Shown in pieces: positions 34,730-46,499 of a DNA stretch of 64,000 nt (within the stretch, counting starts at the first letter, position 1; every line of letters starts with the position of its first letter). The stretch covers positions 186,001 to 250,000 of the forward strand of contig JANZKI010000043.1 of NCBI GenBank assembly GCA_029224185.1. The letters are read 5' to 3'. The position numbers and the translations under genes were made by a program. Below the pieces are notes generated by a model. That model was given only the letters and a program-made list of their open reading frames with translations. It searched no databases and had not been told where the DNA came from. The DNA comes from Karalla daura. Taxonomy: Eukaryota; Chordata; Actinopteri; Chaetodontiformes; Leiognathidae.

Positions 34730-35026
34730 CCCCAAATCGTGCGTTTGGACTCGCTCGCGAGGGGTCGGGATTTCGGCCAAAACGACTGGTCCGGGATGGT
34801 CATTTTTTTACCTTTCGGCGAGCTTTAAAATCTCAGCTCCAGGATCAAATGATCCTGGAGCTGAGATTTTAAAGCTCGCCGAAAGTGAAAAAGTGAAAAA
34901 AACGACCACCCCGGACCTGTGGTTTTTTTCACTTTCGGCGAGCTTTGATATCTCAGCTCCAGGATCAAATCCGGCATCGGGATTGCTTTTTCCAGTGAGC
35001 GTGGGCCACCCCGGAGGCGGCTCACA
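34730..35026. repeat. Foldback unit M-6
   Basis: Starts the 3396-bp HOR; CCCTGG marker upstream. Confidence 0.94.
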
Positions 35027-35204
35027 CCCCAAATCGTGCGTTTGGACTCATTCGTTCGGGGTCAGGATTTCGGCCGAAAACGACAGGTCCGGGGTGGTCG
35101 TTTTTTTCACTTTCGGCGAGGGTTAATATCTCAGCTCCGGGACCACAGCCGGCCTCGGGATTGCGTTTTCCAGTGACCGTGGGCCACCCCGGAGGCGGCT
35201 CACA

Positions 35205-35525
35205 CCCCAAATCGTGCGTTTGGACTCGCTCGCGAGGGGTCGGGATTTCGGCCAAAACGACTGGTCCGGGATGGTCATTTTTTTACCTTTCGGCGAGCTT
35301 TAAAATCTCAGCTCCAGGATCAAATGATCCTGGAGCTCCAGGATCAAATGATCCTGGAGCTGAGATTTTAAAGCTCGCCGAAAGTGAAAAAGTGAAAAAA
35401 ACGACCACCCCGGACCTGTGGTTTTTTTCACTTTCGGCGAGCTTTGATATCTCAGCTCCAGGATCAAATCCGGCATCGGGATTGCGTTTTCCAGTGACCG
35501 TGGGCCACCCCGGAGGCGGCTCACA
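35205..35525. repeat. Foldback unit L-15
   Basis: 475 bp after M-6; followed by ordinary D, not D*. Confidence 0.94.
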
Positions 35526-36415
35526 CCCCAAATCGTGCGTTTGGACTCGCTCGTTCGGGGTCGGGATTTCGGCCGAAAACGACAGGTCCGGGGTGGTCGT
35601 TTTTTTCACTTTCGGCGAGGGTTAATATCTCAGCTCCTGGACCACAGCCGGCCTCGGGATTGCTTTATCCAGTGAGCGTGGGCCACCCCGGAGGCGGCTC
35701 ACACCCCAAATGGTGGGTTTGAGCTCGCTCGTTCGGGGTCAGGAAATCGGCTCAAAACGACAGGTCCGGGGTGGTCGTTTTTGTCACTTTCGGCGAGGGT
35801 TAATATCTCAGCTCCGGGACCACAGCCGGCCTCGGGATTGCTTTTTCCAGTGAGCGTGGGCCACCCCGGAGGCGGCTCACACCCCAAATCGTGCGTTTGG
35901 ACTCATTCGTTCGGGGTCAGGATTTCGGCCGAAAACGACAGGTCCGGGGTGGTCGTTTTTTTCACTTTCGGCGAGGGTTAATATCTCAGCTCCGGGACCA
36001 CAGCCGGCCTCGGGATTGCTTTTTCCAGTGAGCGTGGGCCACCCCGGAGGCGGCTCACACCCCAAATGGTGGGTTTGAGCTCGCTCGTTCGGGGTCAGGA
36101 AATCGGCTCAAAACGACAGGTCCGGGGTGGTCGTTTTTTTCACTTTCGGCGAGGGTTAATATCTCATCTCCTGGACCACAGCCGGCCTCGGGATTGCTTT
36201 ATCCAGTGAGCGTGGGCCACCCCGGAGGCGGCTCACACCCCAAATCGTGCGTTTGGACTCATTCGTTCGGGGTCAGGATTTCGGCCGAAAACGACAGGTC
36301 CGGGGTGGTCGTTTTTTTCACTTTCGGCGAGGGTTAATATCTCAGCTCCGGGACCACAGCCGGCCTCGGGATTGCTTTTTCCAGTGAGCGTGGGCCACCC
36401 CGGAGGCGGCTCACA

Positions 36416-36736
36416 CCCCAAATCGTGCGTTTGGACTCGCTCGCGAGGGGTCGGGATTTCGGCCAAAACGACTGGTCCGGGATGGTCATTTTTTTACCTT
36501 TCGGCGAGCTTTAAAATCTCAGCTCCAGGATCAAATGATCCTGGAGCTCCAGGATCAAATGATCCTGGAGCTGAGATTTTAAAGCTCGCCGAAAGTGAAA
36601 AAGTGAAAAAAACGACCACCCCGGACCTGTGGTTTTTTTCACTTTCGGCGAGCTTTGATATCTCAGCTCCAGGATCAAATCCGGCATCGGGATTGCGTTT
36701 TCCAGTGACCGTGGGCCACCCCGGAGGCGGCTCACA
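36416..36736. repeat. Foldback unit L-16
   Basis: 1211 bp after L-15. Confidence 0.94.
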
Positions 36737-36914
36737 CCCCAAATCGTGCGTTTGGACTCGCTCGTTCGGGGTCGGGATTTCGGCCGAAAACGACAGGTCC
36801 GGGGTGGTCGTTTTTTTCACTTTCGGCGAGGGTTAATATCTCAGCTCCGGGACCACAGCCGGCCTCGGGATTGCGTTTTCCAGTGACCGTGGGCCACCCC
36901 GGAGGCGGCTCACA

Positions 36915-37235
36915 CCCCAAATCGTGCGTTTGGACTCGCTCGCGAGGGGTCGGGATTTCGGCCAAAACGACTGGTCCGGGATGGTCATTTTTTTACCTTT
37001 CGGCGAGCTTTAAAATCTCAGCTCCAGGATCAAATGATCCTGGAGCTCCAGGATCAAATGATCCTGGAGCTGAGATTTTAAAGCTCGCCGAAAGTGAAAA
37101 AGTGAAAAAAACGACCACCCCGGACCTGTGGTTTTTTTCACTTTCGGCGAGCTTTGATATCTCAGCTCCAGGATCAAATCCGGCATCGGGATTGCGTTTT
37201 CCAGTGACCGTGGGCCACCCCGGAGGCGGCTCACA
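36915..37235. repeat. Foldback unit L-17
   Basis: 499 bp after L-16; followed by D*. Confidence 0.94.
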
Positions 37236-38125
37236 CCCCAAATCGTGCGTTTGGACTCGCTCGTTCGGGGTCGGGATTTCGGCCGACAACGACAGGTCCG
37301 GGGTGGTCGTTTTTTTCACTTTCGGCGAGGGTTAATATCTCAGCTCCTGGACCACAGCCGGCCTCGGGATTGCTTTATCCAGTGAGCGTGGGCCACCCCG
37401 GAGGCGGCTCACACCCCAAATGGTGGGTTTGAGCTCGCTCGTTCGGGGTCAGGAAATCGGCTCAAAACGACAGGTTCGGGGTGGTCGTTTTTTTCACTTT
37501 CGGCGAGGGTTAATATCTCAGCTCCGGGACCACAGCCGGCCTCGGGATTGCTTTTTCCAGTGAGCGTGGGCCACCCCGGAGGCGGCTCACACCCCAAATC
37601 GTGCGTTTGGACTCGCTCGCGAGGGGTCGGGATTTCGGCCGAAAACGACAGGTCCGGGGTGGTCGTTTTTTTCACTTTCGGCGAGGGTTAATATCTCAGC
37701 TCCTGGACCACAGCCGGCCTCGGGATTGCTTTATCCAGTGAGCGTGGGCCACCCCGGAGGCGGCTCACACCCCAAATCGTGCGTTTGGACTCGCTCGCGA
37801 GGGGTCGGGATTTCGGCCGAAAACGACAGGTCCGGGGTGGTCGCTTTTTTCACTTTCGGCGAGGGTTAATATCTCAGCTCCGGGACCACAGCCGGCCTCG
37901 GGATTGCTTTTTCCAGTGAGCGTGGGCCACCCCGGAGGCGGCTCACACCCCAAATCGTGCGTTTGGACTCATTCGTTCGGGGTCAGGATTTCGGCCGAAA
38001 ACGACAGGTCCGGGGTGGTCGTTTTTTTCACTTTCGGCGAGGGTTAACATCTCAGCTCCGGGACCACAGCCGGCCTCGGGATTGCTTTTTCCAGTGAGCG
38101 TGGGCCACCCTGGAGGCGGCTCACA

Positions 38126-38422
38126 CCCCAAATCGTGCGTTTGGACTCGCTCGCGAGGGGTCGGGATTTCGGCCAAAACGACTGGTCCGGGATGGTCATT
38201 TTTTTACCTTTCGGCGAGCTTTAAAATCTCAGCTCCAGGATCAAATGATCCTGGAGCTGAGATTTTAAAGCTCGCCGAAAGTGAAAAAGTGAAAAAAACG
38301 ACCACCCCGGACCTGTGGTTTTTTTCACTTTCGGCGAGCTTTGATATCTCAGCTCCAGGATCAAATCCGGCATCGGGATTGCTTTTTCCAGTGAGCGTGG
38401 GCCACCCCGGAGGCGGCTCACA
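38126..38422. repeat. Foldback unit M-7
   Basis: 3396 bp after M-6. Confidence 0.94.
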
Positions 38423-38600
38423 CCCCAAATCGTGCGTTTGGACTCATTCGTTCGGGGTCAGGATTTCGGCCGAAAACGACAGGTCCGGGGTGGTCGTTTT
38501 TTTCACTTTCGGCGAGGGTTAATATCTCAGCTCCGGGACCACAGCCGGCCTCGGGATTGCGTTTTCCAGTGACCGTGGGCCACCCCGGAGGCGGCTCACA

Positions 38601-38921
38601 CCCCAAATCGTGCGTTTGGACTCGCTCGCGAGGGGTCGGGATTTCGGCCAAAACGACTGGTCCGGGATGGTCATTTTTTTACCTTTCGGCGAGCTTTAAA
38701 ATCTCAGCTCCAGGATCAAATGATCCTGGAGCTCCAGGATCAAATGATCCTGGAGCTGAGATTTTAAAGCTCGCCGAAAGTGAAAAAGTGAAAAAAACGA
38801 CCACCCCGGACCTGTGGTTTTTTTCACTTTCGGCGAGCTTTGATATCTCAGCTCCAGGATCAAATCCGGCATCGGGATTGCGTTTTCCAGTGACCGTGGG
38901 CCACCCCGGAGGCGGCTCACA
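38601..38921. repeat. Foldback unit L-18
   Basis: 3396 bp after L-15. Confidence 0.94.
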
Positions 38922-39811
38922 CCCCAAATCGTGCGTTTGGACTCGCTCGTTCGGGGTCGGGATTTCGGCCGAAAACGACAGGTCCGGGGTGGTCGTTTTT
39001 TTCACTTTCGGCGAGGGTTAATATCTCAGCTCCTGGACCACAGCCGGCCTCGGGATTGCTTTATCCAGTGAGCGTGGGCCACCCCGGAGGCGGCTCACAC
39101 CCCAAATGGTGGGTTTGAGCTCGCTCGTTCGGGGTCAGGAAATCGGCTCAAAACGACAGGTCCGGGGTGGTCGTTTTTGTCACTTTCGGCGAGGGTTAAT
39201 ATCTCAGCTCCGGGACCACAGCCGGCCTCGGGATTGCTTTTTCCAGTGAGCGTGGGCCACCCCGGAGGCGGCTCACACCCCAAATCGTGCGTTTGGACTC
39301 ATTCGTTCGGGGTCAGGATTTCGGCCGAAAACGACAGGTCCGGGGTGGTCGTTTTTTTCACTTTCGGCGAGGGTTAATATCTCAGCTCCGGGACCACAGC
39401 CGGCCTCGGGATTGCTTTTTCCAGTGAGCGTGGGCCACCCCGGAGGCGGCTCACACCCCAAATGGTGGGTTTGAGCTCGCTCGTTCGGGGTCAGGAAATC
39501 GGCTCAAAACGACAGGTCCGGGGTGGTCGTTTTTTTCACTTTCGGCGAGGGTTAATATCTCATCTCCTGGACCACAGCCGGCCTCGGGATTGCTTTATCC
39601 AGTGAGCGTGGGCCACCCCGGAGGCGGCTCACACCCCAAATCGTGCGTTTGGACTCATTCGTTCGGGGTCAGGATTTCGGCCGAAAACGACAGGTCCGGG
39701 GTGGTCGTTTTTTTCACTTTCGGCGAGGGTTAATATCTCAGCTCCGGGACCACAGCCGGCCTCGGGATTGCTTTTTCCAGTGAGCGTGGGCCACCCCGGA
39801 GGCGGCTCACA

Positions 39812-40132
39812 CCCCAAATCGTGCGTTTGGACTCGCTCGCGAGGGGTCGGGATTTCGGCCAAAACGACTGGTCCGGGATGGTCATTTTTTTACCTTTCGG
39901 CGAGCTTTAAAATCTCAGCTCCAGGATCAAATGATCCTGGAGCTCCAGGATCAAATGATCCTGGAGCTGAGATTTTAAAGCTCGCCGAAAGTGAAAAAGT
40001 GAAAAAAACGACCACCCCGGACCTGTGGTTTTTTTCACTTTCGGCGAGCTTTGATATCTCAGCTCCAGGATCAAATCCGGCATCGGGATTGCGTTTTCCA
40101 GTGACCGTGGGCCACCCCGGAGGCGGCTCACA
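39812..40132. repeat. Foldback unit L-19
   Basis: 3396 bp after L-16. Confidence 0.94.
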
Positions 40133-40310
40133 CCCCAAATCGTGCGTTTGGACTCGCTCGTTCGGGGTCGGGATTTCGGCCGAAAACGACAGGTCCGGGG
40201 TGGTCGTTTTTTTCACTTTCGGCGAGGGTTAATATCTCAGCTCCGGGACCACAGCCGGCCTCGGGATTGCGTTTTCCAGTGACCGTGGGCCACCCCGGAG
40301 GCGGCTCACA

Positions 40311-40631
40311 CCCCAAATCGTGCGTTTGGACTCGCTCGCGAGGGGTCGGGATTTCGGCCAAAACGACTGGTCCGGGATGGTCATTTTTTTACCTTTCGGC
40401 GAGCTTTAAAATCTCAGCTCCAGGATCAAATGATCCTGGAGCTCCAGGATCAAATGATCCTGGAGCTGAGATTTTAAAGCTCGCCGAAAGTGAAAAAGTG
40501 AAAAAAACGACCACCCCGGACCTGTGGTTTTTTTCACTTTCGGCGAGCTTTGATATCTCAGCTCCAGGATCAAATCCGGCATCGGGATTGCGTTTTCCAG
40601 TGACCGTGGGCCACCCCGGAGGCGGCTCACA
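40311..40631. repeat. Foldback unit L-20
   Basis: 3396 bp after L-17; the next foldback is 1745 bp away instead of 1211. Confidence 0.94.
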
Positions 40632-42055
40632 CCCCAAATCGTGCGTTTGGACTCGCTCGTTCGGGGTCGGGATTTCGGCCGACAACGACAGGTCCGGGGT
40701 GGTCGTTTTTTTCACTTTCGGCGAGGGTTAATATCTCAGCTCCTGGACCACAGCCGGCCTCGGGATTGCTTTATCCAGTGAGCGTGGGCCACCCCGGAGG
40801 CGGCTCACACCCCAAATGGTGGGTTTGAGCTCGCTCGTTCGGGGTCAGGAAATCGGCTCAAAACGACAGGTTCGGGGTGGTCGTTTTTTTCACTTTCGGC
40901 GAGGGTTAATATCTCAGCTCCGGGACCACAGCCGGCCTCGGGATTGCTTTTTCCAGTGAGCGTGGGCCACCCCGGAGGCGGCTCACACCCCAAATGGTGG
41001 GTTTGAGCTCGCTCGTTCGGGGTCAGGAAATCGGCTCAAAACGACAGGTCCGGGGTGGTCGTTTTTTTCACTTTCGGCGAGGGTTAATATCTCATCTCCT
41101 GGACCACAGCCGGCCTCGGGATTGCTTTTTCCAGTGAGCGTGGGCCACCCCGGAGGCGGCTCACACCCCAAATCGTGCGTTTGGACTCATTCGTTCGGGG
41201 TCAGGATTTCGGCCGAAAACGACAGGTCCGGGGTGGTCGTTTTTTTCACTTTCGGCGAGGGTTAATATCTCAGCTCCGGGACCACAGCCGGCCTCGGGAT
41301 TGCTTTTTCCAGTGAGCGTGGGCCACCCCGGAGGCGGCTCACACCCCAAATCGTGCGTTTGGACTCGTTCGTTCGGGGTCAGGATTTCGGCCGAAAACGA
41401 CAGGTCCGGGGTGGTCGTTTTTTTCACTTTCGGCGAGGGTTAATATCTCAGCTCCGGGACCACAGCCGGCCTCGGGATTGCGTTTTCCAGTGAGCGTGGG
41501 CCACCCCGGAGGCGGCTCACACCCCAAATCGTGCGTTTGGACTCGCTCGTTCGGGGTCGGGATTTCGGCCGAAAACGACAGGTCCGGGGTGGTCGTTTTT
41601 TTCACTTTCGGCGAGGGTTAATATCTCAGCTCCTGGACCACAGCCGGCCTCGGGATTGCTTTATCCAGTGAGCGTGGGCCACCCCGGAGGCGGCTCACAC
41701 CCCAAATCGTGCGTTTGGACTCGCTCGCGAGGGGTCGGGATTTCGGCCGAAAACGACAGGTCCGGGGTGGTCGCTTTTTTCACTTTCGGCGAGGGTTAAT
41801 ATCTCAGCTCCGGGACCACAGCCGGCCTCGGGATTGCTTTTTCCAGTGAGCGTGGGCCACCCCGGAGGCGGCTCACACCCCAAATCGTGCGTTTGGACTC
41901 ATTCGTTCGGGGTCAGGATTTCGGCCGAAAACGACAGGTCCGGGGTGGTCGTTTTTTTCACTTTCGGCGAGGGTTAACATCTCAGCTCCGGGACCACAGC
42001 CGGCCTCGGGATTGCTTTTTCCAGTGAGCGTGGGCCACCCTGGAGGCGGCTCACA

Positions 42056-42352
42056 CCCCAAATCGTGCGTTTGGACTCGCTCGCGAGGGGTCGGGATTTC
42101 GGCCAAAACGACTGGTCCGGGATGGTCATTTTTTTACCTTTCGGCGAGCTTTAAAATCTCAGCTCCAGGATCAAATGATCCTGGAGCTGAGATTTTAAAG
42201 CTCGCCGAAAGTGAAAAAGTGAAAAAAACGACCACCCCGGACCTGTGGTTTTTTTCACTTTCGGCGAGCTTTGATATCTCAGCTCCAGGATCAAATCCGG
42301 CATCGGGATTGCTTTTTCCAGTGAGCGTGGGCCACCCCGGAGGCGGCTCACA
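42056..42352. repeat. Foldback unit M-8
   Basis: 13,072 bp after M-5, in the long-range copy. Confidence 0.94.
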
Positions 42353-42886
42353 CCCCAAATCGTGCGTTTGGACTCATTCGTTCGGGGTCAGGATTTCGGC
42401 CGAAAACGACAGGTCCGGGGTGGTCGTTTTTTTCACTTTCGGCGAGGGTTAATATCTCAGCTCCGGGACCACAGCCGGCCTCGGGATTGCGTTTTCCAGT
42501 GACCGTGGGCCACCCCGGAGGCGGCTCACACCCCAAATCGTGCGTTTGGACTCGCTCGCGAGGGGTCGGGATTTCGGCCGAAAACGACAGGTCCGGGGTG
42601 GTCGTTTTTTTCACATTCGGCGAGGGTTAATATCTCAGCTCCAGGATCAAATCAGGCCTCGGGATTGCTTTTTCCAGTGAGCGTGGGCCACCCCAGAGGC
42701 GGCTCACACCCCAAATCGTGCGTTTGGACTCGCTCGTTCGGGGTCAGGATTTCGGCCGAAAACGACAGGTCCGGGGTGGTCGTTTTTTTCACTTTCGGCG
42801 AGGGTTAATATCTCAGCTCCGGGACCACAGCCGGCCTCGGGATTGCTTTTTCCAGTGAGCGTGGGCCACCCCGGAGGCGGCTCACA

Positions 42887-43207
42887 CCCCAAATCGTGCG
42901 TTTGGACTCGCTCGCGAGGGGTCGGGATTTCGGCCAAAACGACTGGTCCGGGATGGTCATTTTTTTACCTTTCGGCGAGCTTTAAAATCTCAGCTCCAGG
43001 ATCAAATGATCCTGGAGCTCCAGGATCAAATGATCCTGGAGCTGAGATTTTAAAGCTCGCCGAAAGTGAAAAAGTGAAAAAAACGACCACCCCGGACCTG
43101 TGGTTTTTTTCACTTTCGGCGAGCTTTGATATCTCAGCTCCAGGATCAAATCCGGCATCGGGATTGCGTTTTCCAGTGACCGTGGGCCACCCCGGAGGCG
43201 GCTCACA
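42887..43207. repeat. Foldback unit L-21
   Basis: 13,072 bp after L-13. Confidence 0.94.
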
Positions 43208-44092
43208 CCCCAAATCGTGCGTTTGGACTCGCTCGTTCGGGGTCGGGATTTCGGCCGACAACGACAGGTCCGGGGTGGTCGTTTTTTTCACTTTCGGCGA
43301 GGGTTAATATCTCAGCTCCTGGACCACAGCCGGCCTCGGGATTGCTTTATCCAGTGAGCGTGGGCCACCCCGGAGGCGGCTCACACCCCAAATGGTGGGT
43401 TTGAGCTCGCTCGTTCGGGGTCAGGAAATCGGCTCAAAACGACAGGTCCGGGGTGGTCGTTTTTGTCACTTTCGGCGAGGGTTAATATCTCAGCTCCGGG
43501 ACCACAGCCGGCCTCGGGATTGCTTTTTCCAGTGAGCGTGGGCCACCCCGGAGGCGGCTCACACCCCAAATCGTGCGTTTGGACTCATTCGTTCGGGGTC
43601 AGGATTTCGGCCGAAAACGACAGGTCCGGGGTGGTCGTTTTTTTCACTTTCGGCGAGGGTTAATATCTCAGCTCCGGGACCACAGCCGGCCTCGGGATTG
43701 CTTTTTCCAGTGAGCGTGGGCCACCCCGGAGGCGGCTCACACCCCAAATCGTGCGTTTGGACTCGTTCGTTCGGGGTCAGGATTTCGGCCGAAAACGACA
43801 GGTCCGGGGTGGTCGTTTTTTTCACTTTCGGCGAGGGTTAATATCTCAGCTCCGGGACCACAGCCGGCCTCGGGATTGCGTTTTCCAGTGAGCGTGGGCC
43901 ACCCCGGAGGCGGCTCACACCCCAAATCGTGCGTTTGGACTCGCTCGTTCGGGGTCGGGATTTCGGCCGAAAACGACAGGTTCGGGGTGGTCGTTTTTTT
44001 CACTTTCGGCGAGGGTTAATATCTCAGCTCCGGGACCACAGCCGGCCTCGGGATTGCTTTTTCCAGTGAGCGTGGGCCACCCCGGAGGCGGC

Positions 44093-44448
44093 TCACACCC
44101 CAAATGGTGGGTTTGAGCTCGCTCGTTTGGGGTCAGGAAATCGGCTCAAAACGACAGGTCCGGGGTGGTCGTTTTTTTCACTTTCGGCGAGGGTTAATAT
44201 CTCAGCTCCGGGACCACAGCCGGCCTCGGGATTGCTTTTTCCAGTGAGCGTGGGCCACCCCGGAGGCGGCTCACACCCCAAATGGTGGGTTTGAGCTCGC
44301 TCGTTTGGGGTCAGGAAATCGGCTCAAAACGACAGGTCCGGGGTGGTCGTTTTTTTCACTTTCGGCGAGGGTTAATATCTCATCTCCTGGACCACAGCCG
44401 GCCTCGGGATTGCTTTTTCCAGTGAGCGTGGGCCACCCCGGAGGCGGC
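44093..44448 (+). repeat. Tandem duplicate of one C monomer
   Basis: Two adjacent C monomers share a private C-to-T change, CTCGTTTGGGG, at 44128 and 44306, exactly 178 bp apart. No other C monomer has it. The partner region near 31026 has a single C monomer. Confidence 0.94.
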
Positions 44449-45699
44449 TCACACCCCAAATCGTGCGTTTGGACTCATTCGTTCGGGGTCAGGATTTCGG
44501 CCGAAAACGACAGGTCCGGGGTGGTCGTTTTTTTCACTTTCGGCGAGGGTTAATATCTCAGCTCCGGGACCACAGCCGGCCTCGGGATTGCTTTTTCCAG
44601 TGAGCGTGGGCCACCCCGGAGGCGGCTCACACCCCAAATCGTGCGTTTGGACTCGTTCGTTCGGGGTCAGGATTTCGGCCGAAAACGACAGGTCCGGGGT
44701 GGTCGTTTTTTTCACTTTCGGCGAGGGTTAATATCTCAGCTCCGGGACCACAGCCGGCCTCGGGATTGCGTTTTCCAGTGAGCGTGGGCCACCCCGGAGG
44801 CGGCTCACACCCCAAATCGTGCGTTTGGACTCGCTCGTTCGGGGTCGGGATTTCGGCCGAAAACGACAGGTCCGGGGTGGTCGTTTTTTTCACTTTCGGC
44901 GAGGGTTAATATCTCAGCTCCTGGACCACAGCCGGCCTCGGGATTGCTTTATCCAGTGAGCGTGGGCCACCCCGGAGGCGGCTCACACCCCAAATCGTGC
45001 GTTTGGACTCGCTCGCGAGGGGTCGGGATTTCGGCCGAAAACGACAGGTCCGGGGTGGTCGCTTTTTTCACTTTCGGCGAGGGTTAATATCTCAGCTCCG
45101 GGACCACAGCCGGCCTCGGGATTGCTTTTTCCAGTGAGCGTGGGCCACCCCGGAGGCGGCTCACACCCCAAATCGTGCGTTTGGACTCATTCGTTCGGGG
45201 TCAGGATTTCGGCCGAAAACGACAGGTCCGGGGTGGTCGTTTTTTTCACTTTCGGCGAGGGTTAATATCTCAGCTCCTGGACCACAGCCGGCCTCGGGAT
45301 TGCTTTATCCAGTGAGCGTGGGCCACCCCGGAGGCGGCTCACACCCCAAATCGTGCGTTTGGACTCGCTCGCGAGGGGTCGGGATTTCGGCCGAAAACGA
45401 CAGGTCCGGGGTGGTCGTTTTTTTCACATTCGGCGAGGGTTAATATCTCAGCTCCAGGATCAAATCAGGCCTCGGGATTGCTTTTTCCAGTGAGCGTGGG
45501 CCACCCCAGAGGCGGCTCACACCCCAAATCGTGCGTTTGGACTCGCTCGTTCGGGGTCAGGATTTCGGCCGAAAACGACAGGTCCGGGGTGGTCGTTTTT
45601 TTCACTTTCGGCGAGGGTTAATATCTCAGCTCCGGGACCACAGCCGGCCTCGGGATTGCTTTTTCCAGTGAGCGTGGGCCACCCCGGAGGCGGCTCACA

Positions 45700-46000
45700 C
45701 CCCAAATCGTGCGTTTGGACTCGCTCGCGAGGGGTCGGGATTTCGGCCAAAACGACTGGTCCGGGATGGTCATTTTTTTACCTTTCGGCGAGCTTTAAAA
45801 TCTCAGCTCCAGGATCAAATGATCCTGGAGATCCTGGAGATTTTAAAGCTCGCCGAAAGTGAAAAAGTGAAAAAAACGACCACCCCGGACCTGTGGTTTT
45901 TTTCACTTTCGGCGAGCTTTGATATCTCAGCTCCAGGATCAAATCCGGCATCGGGATTGCGTTTTCCAGTGACCGTGGGCCACCCCGGAGGCGGCTCACA
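45700..46000. repeat. Foldback unit R-1 (301 bp, rearranged centre)
   Basis: The centre reads GATCCTGGAGATCCTGGAGA. Compared with L, 15 bp of the second 24-bp unit and 5 bp after it are missing, so the right inner arm no longer matches the left. The third arm and tail are normal. It is preceded by G, as L units in this context are. Confidence 0.93.
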
Positions 46001-46178
46001 CCCCAAATCGTGCGTTTGGACTCGCTCGTTCGGGGTCGGGATTTCGGCCGAAAACGACAGGTCCGGGGTGGTCGTTTTTTTCACTTTCGGCGAGGGTTAA
46101 TATCTCAGCTCCGGGACCACAGCCGGCCTCGGGATTGCGTTTTCCAGTGACCGTGGGCCACCCCGGAGGCGGCTCACA

Positions 46179-46499
46179 CCCCAAATCGTGCGTTTGGACT
46201 CGCTCGCGAGGGGTCGGGATTTCGGCCAAAACGACTGGTCCGGGATGGTCATTTTTTTACCTTTCGGCGAGCTTTAAAATCTCAGCTCCAGGATCAAATG
46301 ATCCTGGAGCTCCAGGATCAAATGATCCTGGAGCTGAGATTTTAAAGCTCGCCGAAAGTGAAAAAGTGAAAAAAACGACCACCCCGGACCTGTGGTTTTT
46401 TTCACTTTCGGCGAGCTTTGATATCTCAGCTCCAGGATCAAATCCGGCATCGGGATTGCGTTTTCCAGTGACCGTGGGCCACCCCGGAGGCGGCTCACA
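46179..46499. repeat. Foldback unit L-22
   Basis: One monomer after R-1; followed by D* with a private GTGTTTTTCAC. Confidence 0.94.

Larger units (their letters stand above)
34730..42055 (+). repeat. Block 9: 3396-bp HOR and its 3930-bp variant
   Basis: The foldback order M-L-L-L with spacings 475, 1211, 499 and 1211 (sum 3396 bp) starts at 34730. It repeats from 38126 with a last spacing of 1745, making 3930 bp. The extra 534 bp is exactly three monomers inserted between 40983 and 41695. Each M foldback is preceded by an A monomer with GTTAACATC and has CCCTGG just before its head. Confidence 0.93.
42056..45699 (+). repeat. Block 10: long-range copy of 28984-32449
   Basis: The unit order and diagnostic variants match 28984-32449 at an offset of 13,072 bp up to the C monomer at 44098. 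The offset then becomes 13,250 bp because that monomer was duplicated. The match extends leftward to about 40983 (partner about 27911). Confidence 0.92.
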
